From Fulvia fulva (Eukaryota > Ascomycota > Dothideomycetes > Mycosphaerellales > Mycosphaerellaceae), in NCBI RefSeq assembly GCF_020509005.1, contig NC_063012.1, positions 9,114,001 to 9,178,000 on the forward strand: a stretch of 64,000 nt of DNA, given 5' to 3'. Each line of letters begins with the position of its first letter. Within the stretch, counting starts at the first letter, position 1. Below the pieces are notes generated by a model that worked only from the letters and a program-made list of their open reading frames with translations, was not told where the DNA came from and did not search any database. This document shows, one piece after another, positions 12,401-25,000 of this stretch. A program made the position numbers and the translations under genes.

Positions 12401-15400
12401 CTTCGTCTATCTCGTCTTTACTGTTATATTGCTACTACGCGATCTAGACTAGCCTCTTAGAGTCGTCGAGGTACGCCTAGATATTAGCCTAGTAGGCCTT
12501 TCCCTAGTTTAGCTTAGGGGTTCTCGCTAGTATACGTTATATCTATATCGTAATAGAGGTCCTGACTAGTATGTAGTCTGACGACGCCTCGAGTTTATGT
12601 TCGATCCTATAGTAGGTTACCGTATAGTAGTAGCTATCTAAGATCTAGGAGAGGTCGATCGTGCCTTAGAGTCCCCCTCTCTTCCAGGTGCCTAGGTCCT
12701 TCGGGGTATTAAGGGCAATTGCGTTGCTCGCTATTAAGTCGAGTACTTCGTCGGCTATAGGGTACGGCTATATAAGGCTTTCCTAGGAAGGGTAGTATAT
12801 GTTGAAGTCTCCTACTACGATGTAGTACCCTTGTCTCTTAAGCGTACTGTCTAGGTATCTATAGACCCCTAGGTCGCGGCTAGACCTCGAGGCTAGCGGT
12901 TATATATATAGGTTGTATATCTAGGTACTACCTACGTAGAGGGAGGTAATATCGCCCCCGCCTTCTTCGTCTACGTAGTACACTACCTCCTAGTCGGATT
13001 CTAGTATGTCCTTACTGACATAGAAGCACGTACGGGGTCTGCCGTCGCCTCGTAGGTATGTCGTATAGCCTAGTGACTTGTAGGTCGTTAGTCTCTTATA
13101 GTGCGGGTTAATCTATAGCTCCTAGATTGTAAGGATGTAGTAGACGCGCGGGTCCGCCTCGTATAGGAAATAGTTCTAGACTATATCCTTACTATAGTTA
13201 ACGTTATACTAGATGATACTAAGCGTGTCGAGGCTAGTTATCGGTATCGACAATCATTTCCTCTATATCGTCCTATGTCCTACTACCCTATACGTCCTAG
13301 TCTACGCCTATCGGCTATATACTAAAGGGGAGCCGGGCCTAGTTAGATTCCCTCGCCGTAGCTAGTAGAGTACGTGGCCTCCCGTATACCCTAGGCTACG
13401 TATCCTTTATATCGTTCTCGGCCCTAGGGCGCTTATACCCGACCGCCGCTAGTTAGTTCCGGTATAGGCTAGCCTTACGGTCGCCGTAGAATCTTAGGGC
13501 GACGGTTCTGTTTGTGATTGCCTTGTTTTTCGCTAGTTTCCGCTATAGGCATTCCGTACTATACGATAGGTAGTGCCCCGAACAGTTCGCGTACCGTCTC
13601 GTAGTCGATATATAGTCCCTAGATATATAGTCTCCTATATAGTTCGAGCAGGCCTACTTGTTTATACACGTGTAGGTTTAGTGTCTATACTATTAGCATT
13701 TGAAGCATTAGAGGACACGAAAGGATAAGGAGTGCTTTTCTACTATCTTAAGGCTATATTGCTAGACTAGGCCTTGTTCTATCGCTAGATCCGCCGCTTT
13801 CGCGTCTTATAGCTATACTATTAGCGCCGAGGCCTTCTTGCCTTCTGGCCATTTCCTATAGAGCCAAGTCGCCTTCTGGATTAGAGAGTTAAGAGTGACC
13901 GGGTTGTCCTCTTAGAGAGCGCGTAGGTGACCCTAGTTAGTTAGGTCAAACTCCTTAGGTATATCGTAGACTAGGATCGTAAATTGTTTCGTTAAGACCT
14001 TCGCTAATGCCGTAACCTTAGATGCCTACTATAGCTATGCCTCTAGGTGCCTCCTAGTAGTAGTAGAGCTAGTATAGATCTATAGAGTGCCGTTAGACTG
14101 TTAGTTCACTACGACCACCCCTAGTTAGTTGATTCGTTAGGCGAGCTCCTTATTCGATAGCTTCGTAACTTCGGCCTAGTCTTCCTTTGCTATAATGCGG
14201 ATCGTAACTATATCGTACGTTAGGCGGGGGCCTAGTATCGATACCGCGACCAATGCCTAGCTATAGGGGTGTTAATTCTAGGTGGCCTTGCTAATCGCCT
14301 AGGACGTCGTCCTTATTTCTTATTGCCCTCGGTAATACGACAGTATAAGCGCCGTGCGTAGCTAAGTGATCATTACCTATAGAGACCGGTAAGGGAGCTG
14401 ATCGTTAGTTTCTATACTTTTTGCGTCCTCTATAAATTGCTACTAGTTGTCTTAGGGGGGCTTCGCCTATAGGGCCGTAGGCGCCGTTAGTACCGTAGCC
14501 TAGGCTACTATTGCCTAGGAGTTGCCTAATGTAGCTAGGCACCTCCGCGGCGTTTGGAGCTAAAGAAACAGGGTGAAGAGAGCTTTAAGCTATCTAGATT
14601 AAATGAGGTAGAACTCCCTTAGTCCTAGGGGCAGTGGCCTACTTTTTATATCGTTAGAATGGCCTTAATAAGAGCTTTCGAATATGTCGTGTTTTGGCGT
14701 AGAGATCGATGATTCCTATTTAACGTTCGATCGACAGTGATATCGATAAATACGAGTTCTTACCTCTAAATATAGTGTTTAAGGTCCTACGAAGCCTTTA
14801 TAGGCTTAAGTAAGTAGCTAGAGACTAGAATAAGCTCTATGTTACGAAGCTAGAGAAGATTAGATTTACCTAGTCCTAGGTAGATCTATGCCTACTTATC
14901 TATACGGATAGAGACCTTATAGTCCTTACCTATATAGATGACATACCTATTATAGCTCCGAAGCTATTAGATGTTCAGTAGTTTAAGGCTAAGCTTAGAA
15001 AAGTGTTTGAGATTAAAGATCTTAGTAAACCTATAAAGATCCTTAGAATAAGGATTATAAGAGACAGGTCCTAAGGCACTTTAAAGCTTGATCAAGGACA
15101 CTATATCTACGCTAACCTAGCTAAGATAAATATAGCTAGAGAGAAGGCTATGCTAACCTACTTACCTATAGAGAGCTACGAGCATTTAGTACCTACGGTA
15201 CCTATAGATAAGAGGTGTAACAAACAGGATTACTAGAGCTATAATAGTACCTAGATATAGCCAATAACAATAACAAGGCTAGACTTAGTATTCCCCCTTA
15301 GAAGAATTAGCTTATTTATTGCTGATCCCTCGTAGTAGTATATAAAGGCTTTAAAGAAGCTCTCCCGATACCTACGGTCGTATCTAGACCTAGGTCTTAT

Positions 15401-15960
15401 ATATAGAAAGGGAGGGGGCAATCTCTAGGGATACTAGCACTCTAACTACGCTATAGACAAAGTGGATAGAGTCTTAATTCTAGGATACGTATAGTTCCTT
15501 TATAGATCACCTATGTCCTAGATAAGTAGGAAGTAGAAGTCTATTATAACATTAACAATAGAAGCTAAGTTCATAGCTATAAACGTAGCCGTAAAGTAGT
15601 CACAATTTCTTGCTGCTGTCCTTAGGGAAATAGGGTGCCTAGAACTAGTGGGAAAGAGCTCTTTCTAGCCGAGTATAAGGGCAAGCAAGGGTACTATTAA
15701 CGAGCTAAGGCTAGTCAAGCTTATAGGTAATAACTAAGCCGCTTTAACACTTGTTAAAGATGCCTATATATATAAAAGGTCAAAGTATATTAATATTGTA
15801 TATAACTATGTTAGACATCTCTAGTAGTAGAAGAAGATTATAGTGGACTACTACTATATAAAGGACATAGCTACTAATAGGTTAATAAAGCCCCTTAATA
15901 GCTAGTAGTTCTAAAACTTTATAAGGTAGCTCTAGCTTACGTAAAGGGATTATAGGAGAC
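6480..15960 (+). pseudogene. copia-1 gag-pol remnant (in two blocks around LINE B)
   Basis: Block one (about 6480-9752) reads, through many TAG codons, a gag-like segment with a knuckle-type motif (YLYGSNHFISKC) near 7095-7130. It continues with a copia integrase segment (NRPVERSIQASKNIVRAML) near 8350-8410 and the start of reverse transcriptase with ARLVIRGFLQKY near 9530. Block two (14762-15960) continues the same protein after LINE B: active site YIDDIPI near 14933, RNase H with YNYVRHLQQ near 15805, and a C-terminal block resembling the usual GLTKPL end. The 14-bp TSD of LINE B lets the frame rejoin exactly. The nonsense density means no product is expected. Confidence 0.85.
9753..14761 (-). 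mobile_element. LINE copy B: near full-length, inserted antisense in copia-1
   Basis: This 5,009-bp copy of the A-E LINE family has its (TCTA)n tail at the left end and its 5' end near 14,700-14,761. It is bounded by a 14-bp TSD, ACCTCTAAATATAG, at 9739-9752 and 14762-14775. On the minus strand it carries the gag-like ORF with CCHC knuckle, endonuclease, reverse transcriptase and C-terminal Cys region, all broken by TAG stops. Sequence similarity to copy D runs to the block ATCGATCTCTACGCCAAAAC near the 5' end; beyond that the two 5' ends differ. Confidence 0.9.
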
Positions 15961-15979
15961 TATATAGCCTAAGTAGGAG

Positions 15980-16213
15980 TATTAAGAACATATAGGCCGT
16001 AGGACAAGTATATAGGTGTAGGTATGTTATATAACTAGATCACGTGACTAGGGTTTACTAGCCTATAGGCTAGCAAACATCCGGACACCTAGTATCTACC
16101 TATACTAATACCGGCGATACTATATATAGATATACGCTATCCTATTAGGTCCTTCTTCGACTTTCGTATAATCTACCGTCCTCTACTACTACGTAACTCG
16201 TACCTATTTAATA
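15980..16213 (+). repeat. 3' LTR of copia-1 (234 bp)
   Basis: It has the same length and nearly the same sequence as 4448-4681. The terminal TG has become TA (TATTAAG), as expected from RIP. Most differences between the LTRs are transitions, with a few transversions near the right end. The TSD CTAAA follows at 16214-16218. Confidence 0.9.
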
Positions 16214-16270
16214 CTAAATACGATTCCTTCCTTATTAGGACAGAGCTATAAGGATTATTGCTTTATATCG
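16214..16270 (-). mobile_element. copia-2 fragment, upstream part of the reverse transcriptase
   Basis: The reverse complement reads SVLIRKESYLVS and joins in frame, across copia-1, to the LIYIDNILI block at 4408-4434. This is the arrangement expected just before a copia reverse-transcriptase active site. It is cut off at about 16270 by the 5' end of LINE C. Confidence 0.65.
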
Positions 16271-19200
16271 CTAAACACGATATATTCGAAAGCTCTTATT
16301 AAGGCTATTCTAACGATCTATAAAGCAGACCACTACCCCTAGAACTAAGGGAGTTCTACCTTATTTAATTTAGATAGCTTAAAGTTCTCTTCACCCTATT
16401 TCTTTAGCTCTAAACGCCGCGGAGGTGCCTAGCTATAGTAGGCAACTCCTAGGTAATAGTAGCCTAGGCTACGGTACTACCGGCGCCTACGACTCTATAG
16501 GCGAAGCTCCCGTAAGACAACTAGTAGTAACTTATAGGGGACGTAAAAAGTATAGAAACTAACGATTAGCTCCCTTACCGGTCTCTATAGGTAATGATTA
16601 CTTAGCTACGTACGGCGCTTGTACTATCGTATTACCGAGGGCAATAAGAAATAAGGACGACGTCCTAGGCGATTAGCAAGGCCACCCGGAATTAACACCC
16701 CTATAGCTAGGCATTAGTCGCGGTATCGATACTAGGCCCCCGCCTAACGTACGATGTAGTTACGATCCGCATTGTAGCAAAGGAAGACTAGGCCGAAGTT
16801 GCGAAGCTATCGAACAAGGAGCTCGCCTAACGAATCAACTAACTAGGGGTGGTCGTAGTAAACTAATAGTCTAACGGTACTCTATAGATCTATACTAGCT
16901 CTACTACTACTAGGAGGCACCTAGAGGTATAGCTATAATAGGCATCTAAGGTTACGGTATTAGCGAAGGTCTTAACGAAGCAATTTACGATCCTAGTCTA
17001 CAATATGCCTAAGGAGTTTGACCTAACTAACTAGGGTCACCTACGTACTCTCTAAGAGGACAACCCGGTAACTCTTAACTCTCTAATCTAGAAGGCGACT
17101 TAGCTCTATAGGAAATGGCTAGAAGGTAAGAAGGCCTCGGCGCTAATAGTATAGCTATAAGACGCGAAAGCGGCGGATCTAGCGATAGAACAAGGCCTAG
17201 TCTAGCAATATAGCCTTAAGATAGTAGAAAAGTACTCCTTATCCTTTCGTGTCCTCTAATACTTCAAATACTAATAGTATAGACACTAAACCTATACGTA
17301 TATAAATAGCTACTACTATATAGTAACCTACTATAGGATCGAACATAAACTCGAGGCGTCGTTAGACTATATACTAGTTAGGACCTCTATTACGATATAG
17401 ATATAACGTATACTAGTAAGAAGCCCTAAGCTAAACTAGGGAAAGGCCTACTAGGCTAATATCTAGGCGTACCTCGATAACTCCGAGAGGCTAGTCTAGA
17501 TCGCGTAGTAGCAATATAATAGTAAAGACGAGATAGACGAGGTAGTCTAAGGGTTAATAGACGAAATAAGAAAAGCGACCTTACTCTACGTTTCGCTTAC
17601 CTAACTAACGATATAGTCTAAACTATACTAGACGCCGAAGTGCACTACGGTAGTAAGAGAAGTAAGGAGAGCCCGCCGGGTATAGACGAGTAGCTATAGC
17701 GAGGAGGCCTAGAACGTATATAGGGAGGCATACTACTAGAAGAAAGCTATAATACGGAGGGAGAAAGTAGTCGGCTAGAGGGCTATAGTAGAAGAAATCG
17801 CCGGTAAGCTAGCGAGGATATAGAAGCTAGTAAAATAGGCCCGATAGGACCCTATATAGGGCCCCTCCTTCTCTATCCTAGCGCTATAATCGCCTAGTAG
17901 CCCGGTTAGCGACCCCGAGGCTAAGGCGCGTCTACTAGCTAGTAAGTTCTTCCCGCCTCTAGTCGAGGCTAATCTAAGCGATATAAATAGCTCTACTCCC
18001 CTAGCCCCTAGTATCGCGGTCTAATAGGAGGTGTCCGAGGGAGAAGTTACCGCTATACTTAGGAAGTTACCGGCAAAGAAAGCCCCGGGGCCGGATAGGA
18101 TCCTAAACGAGCTACTAAAGAAGTATAGAGATCAACTAGCCCTAGTAGTCGTAGCAATCTTTAACGCCTGCCTATAGACCGGATACTACCCGATAACATT
18201 TAAATAATCGACGATAGTAGTCCTACGTAAGCCGTAAAAGGAAGACTATACGTAGGTGAAGTCGTACCGCCTAATTGCGCTCCTTAACACTCTTAGGAAG
18301 GCGCTTAAGAAGCTGGTTATAACGAGACTCTCCGAGGCGGTAGAGGAACACTCCCTACTCCCGGACACCTAGATAGGTACGCGCCTATAGCGATCGACGC
18401 TAACCGCGATAGAGCTTATTACCTCTTAGGTAAAGGCTATCTAGTATAAGAATAGGGACAAGGTAGCATCCTTACTTAGTCTAGATATATTAGGAGCCTT
18501 CGACTACGTATTATACCCGCGGCTACTCTATATCCTAAGGTCGAAAGGACTCCCTAAGTAACTTATTAACTTCGTACGGTCCTACCTCTAAAACCGTAGT
18601 ACGTCGATCCTAGTCGGCTAGTACAAAAGCCTATTTTAAGTAGTCTATACTAGAATCCCGTAAGGCTTAACGCTACTACCTATTCTGTTCCTCTTCTTTA
18701 TAGCGACGCTACTCCTAGCCCTAGAATCCTAGAACACCGCTACGAGCGGCTTCGTAGACGATATAAACATCCTAGCGTAGTCTTCCTCGACTAAGGAAAA
18801 CTATAGGCTACTAGAAGAGAAGCACAAGATCTACGAGGACTAGGCTAGGAGGCACGGGGCTCGGTTTGCCCTAGAAAAGTATAATCTAATATACTTTACG
18901 CGCCGGCTACGGTTCTATAATATATAAGCTTCTATCTAGATATAGGGGTATATAGATAGATAGATTTGTCATTCCCCTGTTCTAGGACCCTATCCGGCCT
19001 ATATAGGTATATATCTATTGTTATATATAAAGGGAAACCCGAATAGGTGAAAACCCTTCCCGCCCCCGACTACTCCTTATCTAGATTAGCTTTCCCTCTA
19101 AACGTACGTAGTCTATGTCACTACCCCGTTAGCCCCCGCTCCTAGCCGGTCTCGTCGCGCTACGTCGTGTCCTCTCTTCCTATACTACTCCTACTAGGCG

Positions 19201-21516
19201 GTACTGTTCTAGCCAGCCCTTCTCTAGTATCTAGCTCGTAATACGCCGTAGGTCTTTAGCGTTGTTAAGAAGTGCCCTAATCGTCCGGTTCCTCGCCTTT
19301 ACTATCTACTCCCCCCTTCCTAGCGACCACCTCGGACAGACGAGGAGTGCGTGCCGTACGTTCTAGGAGCGATAGCCGTAGGGGTAGCTAGTATTCGTAT
19401 ATCCTAGAACCTTCCTCTATAATAGGTACCCCTAGAGGCCGATGTGTTCGCTTCGTAGTTAGGTTACTATGCTACTCTATACCCTCGTAAGGCGGTAGTA
19501 GATGAGCTTCGGGGGGTACTTGACCGCAGATTTTGTAGCTAACTATTCCTTAGGTTGTCCCGCTAGCTAAGGGCGTCTACTATACCCTATAACCTAGTTG
19601 TTCCACCTCTCTTTCTATAGTTACTCTATAAACGATTTCTTACCTTCCTATTATATTACTAGCTATTCGTCCCTTGCCCGGTAGTTCGGCTCGTTTCCGG
19701 GTCGAATGCCCTTATACGCTAGTACTGATTCGCGGGCCCTTACGACTATACTAGCGATGACCTTCTATACTAGGTACTATACCGACTTGCCTAAGTAGGA
19801 GGTCCGTAGTCCCTAGATATATAGGTCGATCGGCGGTATAGCGGTCTCGTGCTTAAGCATCCTCGTTAGTATCGACTTATATACCCCGGTAACCTTCCTT
19901 AGGCATTAGTTTTAGATCTTCGCTAGCGGCGCGACGAGTCCCTTCGATAGGTAGGCCCTCTCGCCTAAGGACCACACTTAGCTACTATAGGTAAGGACTG
20001 GCCGTATAATAGCCGTATATAGAAGTCGTGACTACCGGAAGTCCGCCCCCTATATAGACGTAGTAAGCCTCTAGCATAATGCTATATTCTGTTTAGCTTT
20101 CCGTAATATTGCCTATACGTACTTCCTCTACCGTAGCGCCGGGTCCACCTATAGTCCGAGGATCCTAAGCTAATTTGCCGGGTTAGTCGTGTGCCCCTAT
20201 ATCTAGATAGAAGCTTATATATTATAGAACCGTGGCCGGCGCGTAAAGTGTATCAGATTGTACTTTTCTAGGGCAAACCGAGCCCCGTATAGGGGTATAT
20301 AACTAACCCGGTAAATTAGCTTAGGATCCTCGGACTATAGGTGGACCCGGCGCTACGGTAGAGGAAGTACGTATAGGCAATATTACGGAAAGCTAAACAG
20401 AATATAGTATTATACTAGAGGCTTACTACGTCTATATAGGGGGCGGACTTCCGGTAGTTACGACTTCTATATACGGCTATTATACGGCTAGTCCTTACCT
20501 ATAGTAGCTAAGTATAGTCCTTAGGCGAGAGGGCCTACGTCGCGCCGCTAGCGAAGATCTAAAACTAATGCCTAAGGAAGGTCACCGGGGTATATAAGTC
20601 GATACTAATAAGGATACTTAAGTACGAGACCGCTATACCGCCGATCGACCTATATATCTAGGGACTACGGACCTCCTACTTAGGCAAGTCGGCATAGTAC
20701 CTAGTATAGAAGGTTATCGCTAGTATAGTCGTAAGGGCCCGCGAATTAGTACTAGCGTATAAGGGCATTCGACCCGGAAACGAGCCGAACTACCGGGTAA
20801 GGGACGAATAGCTAGTAAAACGATAGGAAGGTAAGAAGTCGTTTATAGAGCAACTATAAAAAGAGAGGTAGAATAACTAGGGTATAGGGTATAGTAGACG
20901 CCCTTAGCTAGCGGGACAACCTAAGGAATAGTTAGCTACGAAATCCGCGGTTAAGTACCCCCCGAAGCTTATCTACTACCGCCTTACGAGGGTATAGAGT
21001 AGTATAGTAACCTAACTACGAAGCGAATACATCGGCCTCTAGGGGTACCTATTATAGAGGAAGGTTCTAGAATATACGAATACTAGCTACCTCTACGGCT
21101 ATCGCTTCTAGAACGTACGGTACGTACTCCTCGTCTATCCGAGGTAGTCGCTAGGAAGGGGGGAGTAGATAGTAAAGGCGAGGAACCGGACGATTAGGGC
21201 ACTTCTTAATAACGCTAAGGACCTACGGCGTATTACGAACTAGATACTAGAGAAGGGCTAGCTAGAACAGTACTGCCTAGTAGGAGTAGTATAGGAAGAG
21301 AGGATACGATATAGCGCGACGAGACCGGCTAGGAGCGGGGGCTAACGGGGTAGTGATATAGACTACGCACGTTTAGAGGGAAAGCTAATCTAGATAAGGA
21401 GTAGTCGGGGGCGGGAAGGGTTTTTACCTATTCGAGTTTCCCTTTATATATAATAATAGATATATACCTATATAGGCCGGATAGGGTCCTAGAATAGGGG
21501 AATGACAAATCTATCT
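16271..21516 (+). mobile_element. LINE copy C: internally deleted and split by LINE E
   Basis: This copy starts with the shared 5' block AAACACGATATATTCGAAAG and ends with (TCTA)n at about 21516. Relative to copy A it lacks 1,022 bp (A positions 244-1265), with the junction at 17306/17307. The loss removes the gag knuckle and most of the endonuclease. LINE E interrupts its reverse transcriptase at 18955-20287. A further short gap near 20538 removes a few bases that copy D has (ACCTATCGAAGGGACTCGTC). Its left flank is copia-2 and its right flank is G2 integrase, and no TSD is visible. Confidence 0.85.
18955..20287 (-). mobile_element. LINE copy E: 5'-truncated, antisense inside LINE C
   Basis: These 1,333 bp are the 3' third of the A-E LINE in reverse orientation, from within the reverse transcriptase (CGGGGCTCGGTTTGCCC on its own strand) to the (TCTA)n tail. 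A perfect 14-bp TSD, TATAGGGGTATATA, lies at 18941-18954 and 20288-20301. LINE C continues without loss on the other side. The element inserted into another member of its own family. Confidence 0.92.
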
Positions 21517-21809
21517 AATATTATAACCGTAATAGATAGGCTAACGAAGGAAGTCGAGCTAATTCCGATCGGAGCGATAACTATATAGAATACGGCAAGA
21601 CTTTTCCCTAAGTATCTATTCTCCCGACGCGGATTTCCTAATACTATTACTTTAGACCGCGGTAAATAATAGGTTACTACCTTCTAGAAGAAACTCTATA
21701 AGATACTTCGTATAAGTCGTAAGCTAAGTTCTTTATACTACCTAGAAACTAATAGACAGCCGGAACGTACTAACTAAGTAATAGAATAGTATCTCCGTAT
21801 ATTTATAAA

Positions 21810-21993
21810 TATAAGGGCGCGCGTACTATAGAGTCTAATTAAGATAGTTGTTGTTCTACGAAGCTACGAAAGAGGAGCGCGAGGCGCGGCGGGCTTATAA
21901 GGAAGCGCTAAGCCGCGCTAACCCGATACGGAAGGTCCGCGGTTCAGCCGAGCCGACGCTTTGGCAGTAAAGTGGCGCGGGTCGCCCGTAATA
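21810..21993 (-). repeat. 3' LTR of G1 (184 bp)
   Basis: On its own strand it begins TATTACGGG and ends GCGCGCCCTTATA, probably TG...CA before mutation. It differs from the partner at 28721-28904 at about seven positions, all transitions. Confidence 0.9.
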
Positions 21994-22007
21994 GTACCCC
22001 CCCTCCT
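21994..22007 (-). other. Polypurine tract of G1
   Basis: On the minus strand AGGAGGGGGGTAC lies directly against the 3' LTR, the expected place for the plus-strand primer of a gypsy element. The matching tract of G2 is the G-run at 29974-29986. Confidence 0.7.
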
Positions 22008-25000
22008 AAAATACGCCTTAGTCCTCTAAGCGTTATCTATCTTATAAGGCCACTTGCCTATACTACTCTATAGTCTCGCGAAAGCCTAATTATCCTCTAG
22101 AGCCTTGTCCTTATCTAGTAACACCTCTGTCTCTAAATCTACCTTTAGTTTATCCTTTAGCCTATCCGCGACCGGCTTCCTTCGAGAAATATATTACCTA
22201 GTTAGCTAGCTTGCCCTAGACCTAAGTCTATCTTCGGCTAGTACTCGCGTATAATCCTTATAGCTAAGGTTAGGTATTATTATAGGCTCTATAGGTCTCA
22301 CTAGAGTATCGGTATAACTACTAGTACTGTCGTAGAGCTAAGGGCGGTAGATAAGACCGGTAACCCTAGTTACGACGGTAGGATTTCCCGTAATCTAGCT
22401 AGTATAGCGGTACGTAGTAAATATATACGGAGTAGATTCTATTAAAGGCATAGTTCGAGGCGACTTATTCGTAACGGTGTCGTTCTACTAAGTAACCCTA
22501 ATCGTGTTGAGCCTAAGCACCTTAGTAGCTAGTAGAGACTAGTCGGATAGAGCTACGAAACCTATAGGCGTAGACAACTCCGGCCGGTTATAGTAAAAGT
22601 CTATAATAGCGGCGGCTACGTGTTTAAACATGTCCTTAGCCGGTTACTAGGTCTTACTATCCTCCTTATTCTAATATCCTAGCCATTTTACCTTATACTA
22701 AGTGTCTACCTTACGCTTCTGTCCCTTCTTCACCTTACCTACTCGCTTACGAGTATATATGTCTAGAATCTTCTCTACTTCGTATATCGGGGAAGTAGGT
22801 ATAGCTACTACGTCGGCGATCGTATTAGCTTCGGTCGTATCGGGCTCGATAACTACCGGCGGCGGCGGTACGAGGTGCTAGTCTTCGAGTAGAGGCAAGT
22901 TTAGGTCGTCGGCTTTTTATAGAAGGGAGGTATAGAAGTAGTTGTCGAGCCCTACTATCGTATCTAATAAGTCTAGCTTATACGAGAGTCTAGTAGGCAT
23001 CACCTTAGTGATTCTATAGGGACTAGCGTATCGTCTATCGAGCTTCTTAGACGGCCGTATCGTACGGATGTTCTTTATACTAAGGTATACTATGTCGCCT
23101 ACTTTGTAATCTAGTAGGATACTTCGATAGTAATTACGAATTACGCTAGATAAAGCTAGTCTACCTAATCACTTTGTGCCTCGTTAACGAATATACGTAG
23201 GTACTGTTCTATAGCCTAGTTCGTACGCTTAGACTATCCGTTAGTCTTAGGGTAGTAGGAAGAACTTAGCTTACGATTGATACGTAATATCTTATAGAGC
23301 TTCTTCTAGAAAGTCGCGATCTACTACCGCCCTCTATCCGAGGTGATAGTATTAGGTAGGCCTCGACGGCAAAAGACGTGTTTAAGGAAAAGTCTTACCG
23401 CGTTCTATACTATTATAGCTCCGATAGGAATTAACTCGACTTCTTTAGTCAGTCGGTCCGTAACGGTTATAATGTTATTATAAGTCATGCCGTTAACGGT
23501 GCTGTCTAGAAGTTCGACGACGAAGTCGACTATAATATGTCTCTAAGGTCGGTCCGGAACAGAAAGTAGGTGTAATAATCCTAGTAGCTAGGTATATAGA
23601 GATTTCGATATACGGTAGGTACGGCAATTCGCGGTATATCTACGTACGGATCTTGCTAGCCTAGGCTAGTAGAATTCACGTGCTACGAGTTCGTATATAC
23701 GTGCCCGCCCTAGATATCCTACTACTAGAGTATCGTAGTTTATCTTAATTAATCGAGTCTATAGAGCTTAGTTATTTAGTACCTATAGGCTCTAATCTTC
23801 GTACTAATTACGGATATATAACATGTCGCTATCTACCTTATAATACGTAGGGTATATCTTCGCCTTCTATAATAAAGGAGGGATAGTACTACTATCCTTC
23901 TATAGTAGCTTAATAGCTACTTTGAGCTCGCTATCTAAAGCGTAAGCGGTCGTTATACGGTATTCGAGTTCGGCTTTAATCTAGACTTTATACGTAGGCT
24001 ATACTAACTACGGTGCTAGCTTAGGTTCTAGAATAAACTCTACGGCTTTAGGGTTTAGTAGAGTCGTGTCTTCCTCCTCGGGCGTATCTTCGACGGTAGC
24101 TTATATAGAGTCGATCTTAAGGAATCGCTCCGGCGGAAGCAATGTCTAATACTAGTACTAATTTCTCGGATCGTCCACCCCCTACGGAAGGTCCTAGCTA
24201 CGTCTCGTTAGGCTATCTAGCTTAGTTCCTTATACCCCGGGGCGATATATAATCTAGAAGTTAAATTGCGATAGGAACTCTACCTACCGTACTTACCGAC
24301 GATTTAGCTACTTCGTCGTCATAAAGTATTCTAAGTTCTTATAGTCCGTAAATACCTTAACTAGCTCGCTACTATCATCTACTTTATAGGCTAGCTCCGG
24401 TCGCTATTCCTCGAAGGCCTTAATAATTACGAGGAGCTCCTTATTGTAAATCTCGTAATTATACTCCTACGGACTGAGCTTCTTCGAATAGAAGGCCACC
24501 GGGTACAAAACGCCTTCGTTATTATACTATAATAACACTCCTACGTTTATAAAGTCTAAGGAATCCGTCTCTACTACGGTCTATCTACCCGGAACGTAAT
24601 ACGCGAGTATACCCGCTTTACTAAACGTAGCTTTTAATGCGTCGAAGGCGCGCTAATAATCTACTATCTAGTCGATTCTCCGATTCTTGTGATTGCTAGG
24701 TCCTTCGCTTCTTATTAGATTAGTCAAAGGTGCGGCTAGTCGTAAGAAGGCCTTAATAAAGCGGCGGTAGAAGTTAGCGAAGCCTAGGAAGGCCTATACA
24801 TCTTTTAGGTTTGTTAGTGCTTCCTATATCTATATATATTCGAGCTTCTCTAGATCTATCTCAATTCCGTTAGGCGTAATAATTAGTCCTAGGTACTTGA
24901 CTCGCTACTAATAGAATTCGTACTTGTCGATATCTACCGTTAGCCCTACGTCTCTAAGCTTAATAAGGAATTTACGTATATACTCGATATGTTCTTCTAG

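Larger units (their letters stand above)
4448..16213 (+). mobile_element. copia-1: complete Ty1/copia element split by two LINE insertions
   Basis: Two 234-bp LTRs (4448-4681 and 15980-16213) are flanked by the 5-bp TSD CTAAA (4443-4447 and 16214-16218). After removing LINE F (4687-5861) and LINE B (9753-14761) with one TSD copy each, the element is about 5.5 kb, normal for Ty1/copia. The order is 5' LTR, primer-binding site, gag with zinc knuckle, integrase, reverse transcriptase, RNase H and 3' LTR, all on +. RIP stops are dense, so the element is inactive. Confidence 0.9.
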
